Positions 37,648 to 45,765 of a stretch of 64,000 nucleotides of DNA are shown piece by piece (position 1 is the first letter of the stretch; every line of letters begins with the position of its first letter). Position numbers and translations under genes: made by a program. This DNA is from Pandoraea sp. GTDB lineage: Bacteria; Pseudomonadota; Gammaproteobacteria; Burkholderiales; Burkholderiaceae. The notes beneath the pieces were generated by a model. It ran no database searches and was not told where the DNA came from. It saw nothing but the letters and a program-made list of their open reading frames with translations. The stretch covers positions 1-64,000 of the forward strand of contig JARLJF010000016.1 of the NCBI GenBank assembly GCA_031291335.1, in the 5' to 3' direction.

Positions 37648-39444
37648 ATGTCATCGACGCCCCCGTCACGCGCCGCCACCGATACTGCCTCCGTCGATGT
37701 TTTGTCACGTCTGCCCGATCCGGCGGATGGCCTGGTCACGTCCGCTGCGGTGGCGGGGATGGCGCCGGTGCCGGTGCCGTCACCCGGCGACTCGTCTTAC
37801 GTCTCGCGACGCGGGCGAGGCGGCCGGCTGTCCGGTGCCTGGGCATGGCGTCTGGTGGCGTGGGTTCCCGCGCTGATCGTGCTGGTCCCGATGTTCGGCA
37901 TCGTGGCGGCGCTGGGCGCGGGAGATGCGGACACGCGTGCCGTCCTGACCCACATGCTCGACACGGTACTGCCCGAATACGCACTCAATTCGCTGCGCAT
38001 CTCGCTCGCCGTGAGTGCCGGGGTGCTCGTCATGGGCGTGGCGAGTGCGTGGCTTGTCGTGCATTACGCCTTTCCCGGGCGACGCGTGCTCGAGTGGGCG
38101 CTGATCCTGCCGCTGGCGATGCCTGCGTACGTGACCGCCTATGCGTACACCGACTTTCTCCAGTTTGCCGGCCCGGTGCAGAGCGCATTGCGCAAACTGC
38201 TCGCGGTCGACCGCGTCGCGTGGTTCCCGGAAGTGCGTTCGTGGTACGGCGCGGCATGGGTCTTCGCCGGGGCGTTCTATCCCTATGTCTATTTGCTCGC
38301 GCGCACGGCATTTCTCGAACACAGCCAGCGCTTCTTCGAAGCGGCACGCACGCTCGGGTGCACACCCTGGCAGGCGTTTGTGCGCGTGGCGTTGCCGCTA
38401 GCGCGCCCGGCGTTGGTCGCGGGTGTGGCACTCGTACTCATGGAGACACTGGCCGACTATGGCGCCGTCGCTTACTTCGGGGTGCCGACGTTCACGACTG
38501 GCATCTACCGTGCATGGTTGTCGATGGGCGACCGGGTAGCGGCGGCGCAACTCTCCGCTTGTCTGCTGTTTGCCGTCCTCCTCCTGCTGATCGCGGAAGC
38601 GCGCAGCCGGGCGCGGTTGAGGTACTACGGCGCCCCGGGACGTGCACCTACAACGTCACGACGGTCCCGCCTTCAGGGCGGACGTGCGGCGCTGGCAACG
38701 CTTGCCTGCGCGCTGCCGCTCATCATCGGCTTCGTGTTGCCTGCGCTCATCATGCTGCGGCTGGCGGTCTCCGAGCTGGATCAGGTGCCGTGGCCTCGCT
38801 ATGGCGAATGGGTCTACAACACCGTGCGTCTGGCGGCCGCAGCAGCGCTGGTCGCGAGCGCGTTCGCCATCGTGCTCGGGTATGCGCAGCGACTGGCGCC
38901 GGGGCGTCTCACGCGTATCGCCGTTCGTCTGGTCGGGGTGGGCTACGCGATCCCGGGCGCAGTCATCGCCCTGGGCATTCTCACGCCGGTGCTGCACCTC
39001 GACACCTGGCTGGGCAACCTGTTCGGGGCGCAGGGGCTGGTACTTGCAGGGACGGGGGGCGTGCTGATTTATGCGTATGTCGTGCGATTCCTCCCGGCGG
39101 CGCTGCAAAGCGTGGACGCCGGTTTTGCCCGCATCGCACCGAATCTCGACGCCAGCGCCCGCAGCCTCGGCGTGGGCGGCTGGTCGATGCTGCGCCGGGT
39201 GCATCTGCCGCTGCTGCGCGGCAGTGTGCTGACGGCTGCCCTGCTGGTGTTCGTCGACGTCATGAAGGAACTGCCCGCCACGCTTGCGCTGCGGCCGTTC
39301 AATATGGATACGCTGGCCGTCGTCACCAGCCATTTGGCGGCCGACGAGCGCCTTGCCGAGGCCGCTGTGCCCGCCTTGACGCTCGTACTTGTTGGCCTGC
39401 TGCCGGTGCTGGTGCTGTCGCGTGCCATCGCGCGACGCGCCTGA
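37648..39444 (+). CDS. Ferric iron-type ABC transporter permease (FbpB-like, fused double permease)
   Basis: 598 residues from ATG at 37648. Two homologous six-helix BPD-transp-1 halves joined in one chain, as in FbpB/SfuB. EAA-type coupling loops are FEAARTLGCTPWQAFVRVAL in the first half and ARSLGVGGWSMLRRVHLPLL in the second. An N-terminal extension of about 70 Ser/Pro/Ala-rich residues precedes the first helix; an upstream start at 37588 would lengthen it further. Its ATPase is encoded divergently, and no periplasmic binding protein gene (fbpA) lies next to either. ThiP-like thiamine permeases share the fused layout. Confidence 0.85.
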   Translation: MSSTPPSRAATDTASVDVLSRLPDPADGLVTSAAVAGMAPVPVPSPGDSSYVSRRGRGGRLSGAWAWRLVAWVPALIVLVPMFGIVAALGAGDADTRAVLTHMLDTVLPEYALNSLRISLAVSAGVLVMGVASAWLVVHYAFPGRRVLEWALILPLAMPAYVTAYAYTDFLQFAGPVQSALRKLLAVDRVAWFPEVRSWYGAAWVFAGAFYPYVYLLARTAFLEHSQRFFEAARTLGCTPWQAFVRVALPLARPALVAGVALVLMETLADYGAVAYFGVPTFTTGIYRAWLSMGDRVAAAQLSACLLFAVLLLLIAEARSRARLRYYGAPGRAPTTSRRSRLQGGRAALATLACALPLIIGFVLPALIMLRLAVSELDQVPWPRYGEWVYNTVRLAAAAALVASAFAIVLGYAQRLAPGRLTRIAVRLVGVGYAIPGAVIALGILTPVLHLDTWLGNLFGAQGLVLAGTGGVLIYAYVVRFLPAALQSVDAGFARIAPNLDASARSLGVGGWSMLRRVHLPLLRGSVLTAALLVFVDVMKELPATLALRPFNMDTLAVVTSHLAADERLAEAAVPALTLVLVGLLPVLVLSRAIARRA

Positions 39445-40039
39445 ACGCGTCCCATTTCTCCGCTCGGCAATGCTCAGTCGCCGAAACCGACGGCTGGTCG
39501 CGTTATCTCTTGAAATGTTTGATGGTTGCCCCCCTGATAGCGCCGCACTATAGTCAAAGCAAACCCGGCAACGTCACCGGGATGACTGAGCGTCAACAAA
39601 ATGATTGCGATCGTCATTTGCAAATGTTGGCTGTTCATGGCCTTGGCGTCGGCACCACCGCCCGAGGTATCGTTCGACACGGCGGACGGCGGCTGGAATG
39701 CCGTTCTGCTGGCGGGAGCGATGCGCTAGCGGTTGTCCTGGGAGGGACCGACGCAGGCACTTCAAGACGGACGCCCGACGTCCGATGGCAGCGTGCAACC
39801 TGTTGGCCTGGAATCGGTTTCGTGTCATTTGACGCCTGACGCGTTCTCCCCCCTGAGTCGTCGAAGCACCCCACCGTCTTCCAGCGTTTCGCCGTCATTG
39901 GCAGTCGTCCGGGGGTGTTCACGAACGTTCGTTGGCGGTTCGGTGTTGTTTTCCTGTGTCGTCGGGGGCGGTCGCGAGTGGTGTTTTTGCCACATGCGCC
40001 GCAAAATCGCTGTCAATACAGTGCCTTCGGGAGATAGGC
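39445..40039. other. 595-bp intergenic region before the LysR gene, no gene seen
   Basis: No frame has family resemblance or a good start. Visible items: a weak CCCGG/CCGGG hairpin near 39565; CGGACG/CGTCCG near 39768; and a perfect 12-bp palindrome ACGAACGTTCGT at 39921-39932, about 108 bp before the LysR start, which could be an operator. The LysR gene has a GGGAGATAGG site just before its ATG. Confidence 0.5.
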
Positions 40040-40990
40040 ATGGCGCTATGGCGGATCGATCTTGTTTCGCTGCGACTGTTCGTCGCCGTTTGCGAAGAGA
40101 GCAGCATTGCCCGCGCTGCCGAGCGCGAATTCATCGCGCCCTCGGCCGTCAGCAAGCGCATCAACGACCTTGAGTCACTCGTCGGCTCAGCACTCCTCCA
40201 GCGCCACAAGTGGGGCGTGCGGGCCACCCCGGCGGGCGACGCCTTGCTGCACCACGCGCGCAATGTGCTGCGCAGTCTCGAGAAGATGCAGGGCGATCTG
40301 TCCGAGTACACCAGCGGCGTGCGCGGCCACATCCGCATCTTCGCCAACGTTTCCTCGATCGTCGAAACATTGCCCGATGAACTCGGTGCCTTCCTGCGTC
40401 GCCATGAAGGGGTGAAGGTCGACCTTGAGGAACATACCAGCGCTCAGGTCGTGCGCGGGGTGGCCGATGGCGCCACGGACATCGGCATTTGCTGGGATGC
40501 CGTCGACACCCGCGATGTCGAAGTCTTTCCCTATCGGCACGATCAGATCGTGACCGTGCTGCACCGTGAACATCCGCTCGCCTGCGCCGAACAACTCGGG
40601 TTCGTCGAAACGCTCGATTTCGATCAGGTCGGCGTGCACCCGGACAGCGCCATGTACACCGTGCTGCGGCGTCTGGCGGCCGAGCAGGGCAAGACGGTCA
40701 AGTTCCGCATTCATGTCTCGACGTTCGAAGCGGTGTGCCGCATGGTGCGCGCCAATCTCGGGCTGGCCGTCGCGCCGCGCGAGGCCGTCGGTATCTATTC
40801 GCAGGTGACGGATGGCGAGGCGTTGCGCATCGTGCCGCTGACCGATCCTTGGGCGCAACGGCGTCTGGTCGTGTGCGTGCGCCGTTACGACGCGTTGCCG
40901 GTCGCGTCGCGCATGCTGGTCGACCATTTGTGCGCCCGTAACGTAACAGGGGGTAACGTCCGATGCGACCTGACGCAGCCTGATGCATGA
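40040..40990 (+). CDS. LysR family transcriptional regulator
   Basis: 316 residues from ATG at 40040 with a GGGAGATAGG site; the longer frame from 39932 is unlikely. An N-terminal winged helix-turn-helix (about 1-62) reads LRLFVAVCEESSIARAAERE then PSAVSKRINDLES. The C-terminal periplasmic-binding-like effector domain (about 90-295) includes VRGHIRIFANVSSIVETLP and MVRANLGLAVAPREAVG. The genes that follow on the same strand (binding protein, hydro-lyase, CoA-transferase, racemase) are its likely targets; the inducer is presumably the acid they process. Unlike most LysR genes it is not divergent from its presumed targets. Confidence 0.93.
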   Translation: MALWRIDLVSLRLFVAVCEESSIARAAEREFIAPSAVSKRINDLESLVGSALLQRHKWGVRATPAGDALLHHARNVLRSLEKMQGDLSEYTSGVRGHIRIFANVSSIVETLPDELGAFLRRHEGVKVDLEEHTSAQVVRGVADGATDIGICWDAVDTRDVEVFPYRHDQIVTVLHREHPLACAEQLGFVETLDFDQVGVHPDSAMYTVLRRLAAEQGKTVKFRIHVSTFEAVCRMVRANLGLAVAPREAVGIYSQVTDGEALRIVPLTDPWAQRRLVVCVRRYDALPVASRMLVDHLCARNVTGGNVRCDLTQPDA

Positions 40991-41113
40991 CGGCGGTGCA
41001 AGCATCGTCATCGGCGATGTCTGGCATGCCGAAACACATCTTGTCGCGGCATCGGGGGCAGCGGATGCTTTGAGGGCCGATAGCGATTCTGGCCGGCGAG
41101 CCGGAGCGCGCCT

Positions 41114-41141
41114 GTGTCCCGCATCGTGCGGGAGGAGACAC
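41114..41141 (+). promoter_or_regulatory. Hairpin holding the ribosome site of the binding-protein gene
   Basis: GTGTC-CCGCA, loop TCG, TGCGG, then GAGGA unpaired, then GACAC: a 10-bp stem whose 5-base bulge is most of the Shine-Dalgarno sequence GGAGGAG. The hairpin ends three bases before the ATG at 41145. It could tune translation initiation. Confidence 0.5.
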
Positions 41142-41144
41142 GCG

Positions 41145-42221
41145 ATGACACATGCTGAAGCGCGCCGCGTGCGCGATGCCGTGGGACGTCTGCTTCTTGT
41201 TCTTACGTTGATAGCGCTGGGCCTCGTCGCACTGAGCCTGAGCGCCGGGGCGTCCGCCGCCCCCGCACAACCGCTCGAAAAGCCGAAGCTCACGATTGCG
41301 GTGGGCGGGAAGCCCGGGCTCTATTACCTGCCGCTGACGATCGCCGAACAACTCGGCTACTTCAAGGACGAGGGCCTCGACGTCACCATCGACGACTTCG
41401 CCGGTGGCTCGAAGGCGTTGCAGGCCGTTGTCGGTGGTAGCGCGGATATTGGCACCGGCGCGTTCGAACACACGCTGCTGATGCAGACCAAGGGGCTGAC
41501 CTATCAGGCGTTCGCCGTGCTGGGCGCGGCGCCGCAACTGGTGCTGGGCGTGGTGAAGGCCAAGGCCGGCGAGGTCAAATCGGTCAAGGATCTGAAGGGC
41601 ATGCGCGTCGGCGTAAGCGCGCCCGGATCGAGCACGCACATGCTGGTGAACGTGGCCCTCGCGAAAGTGGGGCTCAAGCCGAGCGACGTGTCCATCGTGG
41701 GCGTTGGGACCAATGCGACGGTAATCGCGGCCGCGCGTGGCGGGCAGGTCGACGCGGTCTCCAACGTTGATCCGATGATGACGCTGTTGCAGGAGTCGGG
41801 CGACATCAAGGTGCTTGTCGACACGCGTACGCAGGCGGGCACGCGCGCCATGTTTGGTGGCCCGATGCCAGCGGCCGTGATGTACGCGCCGCAAAGCTTC
41901 ATTCAGAAGAATCCGCGCACCGTGCAGGCGCTGGCCAATGCCATCGTGCGGGCAGACAAATGGCTCCAGCGGGCGTCAGCGGCCGATCTTCTGAAGACCG
42001 TGCCGGAAGCCTATCTATTAGGCGACAAGACGCTTTATCTGAAAGCCTTCGCCAACTGCCGCGAGGCGTTTTCGCCGGACGGCATGATGCCGGCCGATGG
42101 TCCCGCCACGGCATTGAAGGCACTCGCGTCGTTCACACCCGAAGTCAAGCCGTCGCAGATCCGGCTTGGCGACACGTGGACGAATGCCTTCGCGATACAG
42201 GCGAATCGGCAGTACCCCTGA
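41145..42221 (+). CDS. ABC transporter substrate-binding protein (NMT1/SsuA/TauA-like)
   Basis: 358 residues from ATG at 41145 with a GGAGGAG site. Signal peptide about 1-39 (hydrophobic core LLLVLTLIALGLVALSLSAG, cut near ASA|AP). The mature part is a type II binding protein of the NMT1/THI5-SsuA family: KLTIAVGGKPGLYYLPLTIA, AEQLGYFKDEGLDVTIDDFA, GGSADIGTGAFEHTLL, GMRVGVSAPGSSTHML. No permease or ATPase gene is adjacent, so it must borrow a membrane complex or sense. Family members bind sulfonates, nitrate, pyrimidine precursors or aromatic acids; the ligand is unknown. Confidence 0.88.
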   Translation: MTHAEARRVRDAVGRLLLVLTLIALGLVALSLSAGASAAPAQPLEKPKLTIAVGGKPGLYYLPLTIAEQLGYFKDEGLDVTIDDFAGGSKALQAVVGGSADIGTGAFEHTLLMQTKGLTYQAFAVLGAAPQLVLGVVKAKAGEVKSVKDLKGMRVGVSAPGSSTHMLVNVALAKVGLKPSDVSIVGVGTNATVIAAARGGQVDAVSNVDPMMTLLQESGDIKVLVDTRTQAGTRAMFGGPMPAAVMYAPQSFIQKNPRTVQALANAIVRADKWLQRASAADLLKTVPEAYLLGDKTLYLKAFANCREAFSPDGMMPADGPATALKALASFTPEVKPSQIRLGDTWTNAFAIQANRQYP

Positions 42222-42349
42222 GCGTCTGCTGACGAACGCGTGTTTGGACGTCATGACTTCATATTTCCCACGTTGCCGCACGTCGGTTCGGCACGGAACT
42301 TGCGATCGAAACGGGTGAACCCATGCGGGAACATTCGAGGAGTGATCTC

Positions 42350-44377
42350 ATGCAAGCCACCGTGCAACTGAAGGGACGTGTGCTGTGGTTGAGCGACCGC
42401 GCCGACGCCATGACGCGCCAACTGGCGGGCGAGTCGCTGACGCGCGCCGAAGCCGGCCCCCTGCGAGACCAGATTTCCACTGATGAGATGACGCCCGCGT
42501 GGGCATGTCTGGCGTTTGACGAAACGCTGGGTGACTACGTGTATGTCGGACTGCGATGCAGCGAAGACATGACGGACCCTGCCGGGGTATTTCCTGTCAG
42601 GCCGAAGGCGGTGCGCGAGGGCGGCTTTGCGTTGTCGGTCGCCGGGCTGCGTCGCGGCAAGGGCTCGTCGCGCGAGGCCAGTCCGTTCGCCGAATGGTGC
42701 GCCGGCATCCGCGTGGTGATTGCTGAGAGCTTCGAGCGCATCTATGCACAGAACTGCCAGAACCTCGGGTTGTTGATGTCGACCGATCTGGCGCTTGCAG
42801 AGCGCTTGCAAGCGGGCGAAGCGGTGCCGATCGAAGCCTTTCTTGAGGACTGCGATTCGTTAGGTGAAGCCATCGTACGCAGCGGCGGGCTATTCGGCTA
42901 CACGCAGCGCCGATTGGCAGGGAACGTCGTGCCGTCGCGTCCTGCCCACGCGCCAGGTGCCATGACCTACGGCGAGAAGCTCATCGCGAAGGCGCTGGGC
43001 GTGGCTCGTGTGCGCTCGGGCGACGCGGTGTTCGTACCCGCTAACTGGCGCTTCTCCCATGAATACGTGACGCCGATGGCCGTGAGCTTCTTGCGTCACG
43101 CCTTCGGAGATACGGTGCCGGCATTGCACGATCCGGCATCGATGTTGTGCTTCGAGGACCACCTCACGCATCTCGACGCGGTGTCCGCCGGCGGCAGCCG
43201 GCCGCCGCCGTTGGTCGATGCGGCGAAGCGGCTGGGTGCCGTTCAGCGTGAATTCTGTGAGCAGCACGATCTGCGTTTGCATGGCCGCGTGGACGGCGGT
43301 GGCTCGGAAGGCATTTGCCACGCCCTGATGCTCGAGCGCTATGCGCTGCCGGGGCAGATCATCGTCGGCACCGATTCGCACACTCCGCATTGCGGCGCGG
43401 TCGGCGCATTTGCGTTCGGTGTGGGAGCGACCGAAATGGCGAATGCCTGGCTGACGGGCGACGCGCGTCTGGCGGTGCCTGGCACTTGTCTGGTGCACCT
43501 GTGCTCGCGTTTGCCTGCCGGTGTCGGCGCGAAGGATCTGGCGCTGCACCTGCTGCGTCTGCCGTATATCCGCGACGGTCGTGCCATCGGCCAGATCATC
43601 GAATTCTCCGGCGAAGCGGTGATGCACCTGTCGACCGACGAGCGGGCCACGCTGACCAATATGGTTGCGGAGATCGGCGGGCTGACCGGGCTGATCGTGC
43701 CCGATGCCGAGACCGTCCGGTATTTGCGCGAGCGGCGCGGCATCGACTTCAAGTTGGCGCCGTGGATGACCAGCGACGCGCAGGCGTCATATGCCCACGT
43801 CATCGAGATCGATTGTGCGCGTCTCGGCGCGATGGTGGCGAGCCCCGGTGATCCGGGGAACGGCGTGGCGCTCACCGATCTGACGGCGCGGGTGCCCGTC
43901 GATATCGCGTACGGCGGATCGTGCACGGGCAGCAAACGCGACGACTTGCGGGCCTGTCACGACGTGCTCGCTTGGGGCTTGTCGCAAGGGCATCGCGTGG
44001 CCGACGGGGTGCGTTTCTACCTCCAGTATGGCAGCGAAGATGTGCAGACCTGGTGCGAGGTGCAGGGCTACACGCAAGTGTTCGAGGTGGCGGGGGTGAC
44101 GATGCTCTCGCCGGGGTGCGGCGCGTGTGTGAACGCCGGCCCGGGAGCGTCTCGCGCATCGGGTGAGGTGGTCATCAGCGCGCAGAACCGGAATTTCCCC
44201 GGGCGTTCCGGACCGGGACAGATGTGGCTGGGCAGCCCGGCCACCGTGGCGGCGAGTGCCTTGGCGGGGTACATCGTCGGCTTCGATCAACTTCGACGCG
44301 ACGGATTTGTTTCGCATGCCGTGAGCACGCCGGGGCGGCAGTGTGGCGAAACGTCGCGTTCGGGTTCGGGAGGGTAG
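42350..44377 (+). CDS. Aconitase/isopropylmalate-isomerase family hydro-lyase, swivel domain first
   Basis: 675 residues from ATG at 42350 (site GAGGAG; an ATG at 42323 has no good site). The first ~180 residues match the small LeuD/swivel subunit (GKGSSRE at 103-109, VVIAESFERIYAQNCQNLGL after it). Residues ~205-645 match the LeuC catalytic subunit (TDSHT 341-345, GSCTGS at 523-528, GCGAC 589-593, NRNFPGR 613-619). The three 4Fe-4S cysteines are Cys525, Cys590 and Cys593. Usual single-chain enzymes (AcnA, fungal IPM isomerase) carry the swivel domain last; this order resembles AcnB without its HEAT domain. Expected reaction: reversible (de)hydration of a hydroxy-di/tricarboxylate. Stop is 3 bp before the CoA-transferase. 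Confidence 0.88.
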   Translation: MQATVQLKGRVLWLSDRADAMTRQLAGESLTRAEAGPLRDQISTDEMTPAWACLAFDETLGDYVYVGLRCSEDMTDPAGVFPVRPKAVREGGFALSVAGLRRGKGSSREASPFAEWCAGIRVVIAESFERIYAQNCQNLGLLMSTDLALAERLQAGEAVPIEAFLEDCDSLGEAIVRSGGLFGYTQRRLAGNVVPSRPAHAPGAMTYGEKLIAKALGVARVRSGDAVFVPANWRFSHEYVTPMAVSFLRHAFGDTVPALHDPASMLCFEDHLTHLDAVSAGGSRPPPLVDAAKRLGAVQREFCEQHDLRLHGRVDGGGSEGICHALMLERYALPGQIIVGTDSHTPHCGAVGAFAFGVGATEMANAWLTGDARLAVPGTCLVHLCSRLPAGVGAKDLALHLLRLPYIRDGRAIGQIIEFSGEAVMHLSTDERATLTNMVAEIGGLTGLIVPDAETVRYLRERRGIDFKLAPWMTSDAQASYAHVIEIDCARLGAMVASPGDPGNGVALTDLTARVPVDIAYGGSCTGSKRDDLRACHDVLAWGLSQGHRVADGVRFYLQYGSEDVQTWCEVQGYTQVFEVAGVTMLSPGCGACVNAGPGASRASGEVVISAQNRNFPGRSGPGQMWLGSPATVAASALAGYIVGFDQLRRDGFVSHAVSTPGRQCGETSRSGSGG

Positions 44378-44380
44378 CAG

Positions 44381-45658
44381 ATGCCGGATGTGTCTCCTGC
44401 GGTGCCAACGCCGTTGCAAGGCATTCGCGTCGTGGAGTTTTCTCATATGGTGATGGGCCCCACGTGCGGCATGGTGCTCGGCGACCTCGGTGCCGACGTC
44501 ATCAAGGTGGAGCCCGTGGGCGGTGACGCAACACGGCGTCTGCTGGGCACGGGCGCGGGCTTTTTCCGTGCGTTCAACCGCAACAAACGCAGCATTGTGG
44601 TGGACGTCACACGACCCGAAGGGCGCGAGCTGATTCTGCGTCTCGTGAGCACGGCAGACGTACTGACCGAGAACTTCAAGCCCGGCCGCATGCGTCAGAT
44701 CGGGCTGGATTACGCAACGTTATCGCGGCTGAATCCGGCGCTGGTCTATGTCTCGCTCAAAGGCTTTCTGCCGGGACCTTACGCCGCTCGGACTGCGCTC
44801 GACGAGGTCGTGCAGATGATGGCGGGGCTTGCCTATATGACGGGGCCACCCGGGCAGCCACTGCGCGCGGGCACGTCGGTCAACGACATCATGGGGGGCG
44901 TGTTCGGCGCGCTTGCTGCGATGGCGGCGCTTTATGAACGCAAGACCACGGGGCGCGGGCAGGAAGTGCAGGGTGCGCTCTTCGAGAACTGCGTCATGCT
45001 CGCGGCGCAGCACATGCAGCAGTATGCGGTCACGGGGGCGGCGCCCGACCCGATGCCGGCGCGCGTGTCGGCGTGGGGGATCTACGACGTGTTCACGGCG
45101 CGCGACGGCGTGCAGATATTTCTCGCCGTCGTGAGCGATACCCAGTGGCGGATTTTCTGCGATGTGTTTGGCCGCCACGATCTGGCCGACGATGCCCGGC
45201 TCGCGACCAACAACGACCGGGTACTGGCGCGCGACTGGCTGCTGCCTTTGCTGCGCGAGATGATGCAGGGATTCGACGCGGGCTATCTGGCGGCCGCGTT
45301 TGAGCGTCATGGTCTGCCGTTCGCACCGATCGTTGCACCGCAGGCGCTCTTCGACGACCCGCATCTGCGCGCGAGCGGTGGATTGGGCGATCTGGTGACC
45401 GAGGATGGTGAGCACACGCAAGTGCCGCTGTTACCGATCACGATGTCGGGGCAGCGCTTGCCCGCGCGTCGGCCGCTGCCGGTGGCGGGCGAACACACGA
45501 ACGAAATTCTGCGCGATCTGGGGTATCTCGACAGCCAGATCGCCCGTCTATTGATCGAAGGGGTGGTGGCGGGACCGGTTGACGGCCCGCTGCCGGACGA
45601 AGCCCCCGGTAGCAACGATCATATCGGCCCTGTTTTGTGGGAAGACGGCGCCAATTGA
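44381..45658 (+). CDS. Class III CoA-transferase (CaiB/BaiF family)
   Basis: 425 residues. Transfers CoA between carboxylic acids through an aspartyl-CoA thioester. The candidate nucleophile is Asp169 in GTSVNDIMGG, the same residue number as the catalytic Asp of formyl-CoA transferase. Other family marks: GIRVVEFSHMVMGPTCGMVL, LGDLGADVIKVEPVGGD and NRNKRSIVVDV. Starts 3 bp after the hydro-lyase stop, so both are translated from one mRNA; this suggests that the hydro-lyase product or substrate is activated as a CoA ester. Donor and acceptor are unknown. Confidence 0.88.
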   Translation: MPDVSPAVPTPLQGIRVVEFSHMVMGPTCGMVLGDLGADVIKVEPVGGDATRRLLGTGAGFFRAFNRNKRSIVVDVTRPEGRELILRLVSTADVLTENFKPGRMRQIGLDYATLSRLNPALVYVSLKGFLPGPYAARTALDEVVQMMAGLAYMTGPPGQPLRAGTSVNDIMGGVFGALAAMAALYERKTTGRGQEVQGALFENCVMLAAQHMQQYAVTGAAPDPMPARVSAWGIYDVFTARDGVQIFLAVVSDTQWRIFCDVFGRHDLADDARLATNNDRVLARDWLLPLLREMMQGFDAGYLAAAFERHGLPFAPIVAPQALFDDPHLRASGGLGDLVTEDGEHTQVPLLPITMSGQRLPARRPLPVAGEHTNEILRDLGYLDSQIARLLIEGVVAGPVDGPLPDEAPGSNDHIGPVLWEDGAN

Positions 45659-45765
45659 GGCTGAATTCGGAGTTGTCCGAGCAATGAGCGCGCGCCGTCT
45701 GCTTGCGGCCAGAGGGCACGGCGCGGTACGGTGTGGGCATCGACCTTCACTCTGTTTCGTACGCC

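Noticed and set aside
37503-39839. 778-codon plus-strand open frame overlapping the FbpB-like gene
   Set aside because: Arg/Gly/Ala-rich out-of-frame shadow of the permease, whose own frame has clear membrane helices and coupling loops.
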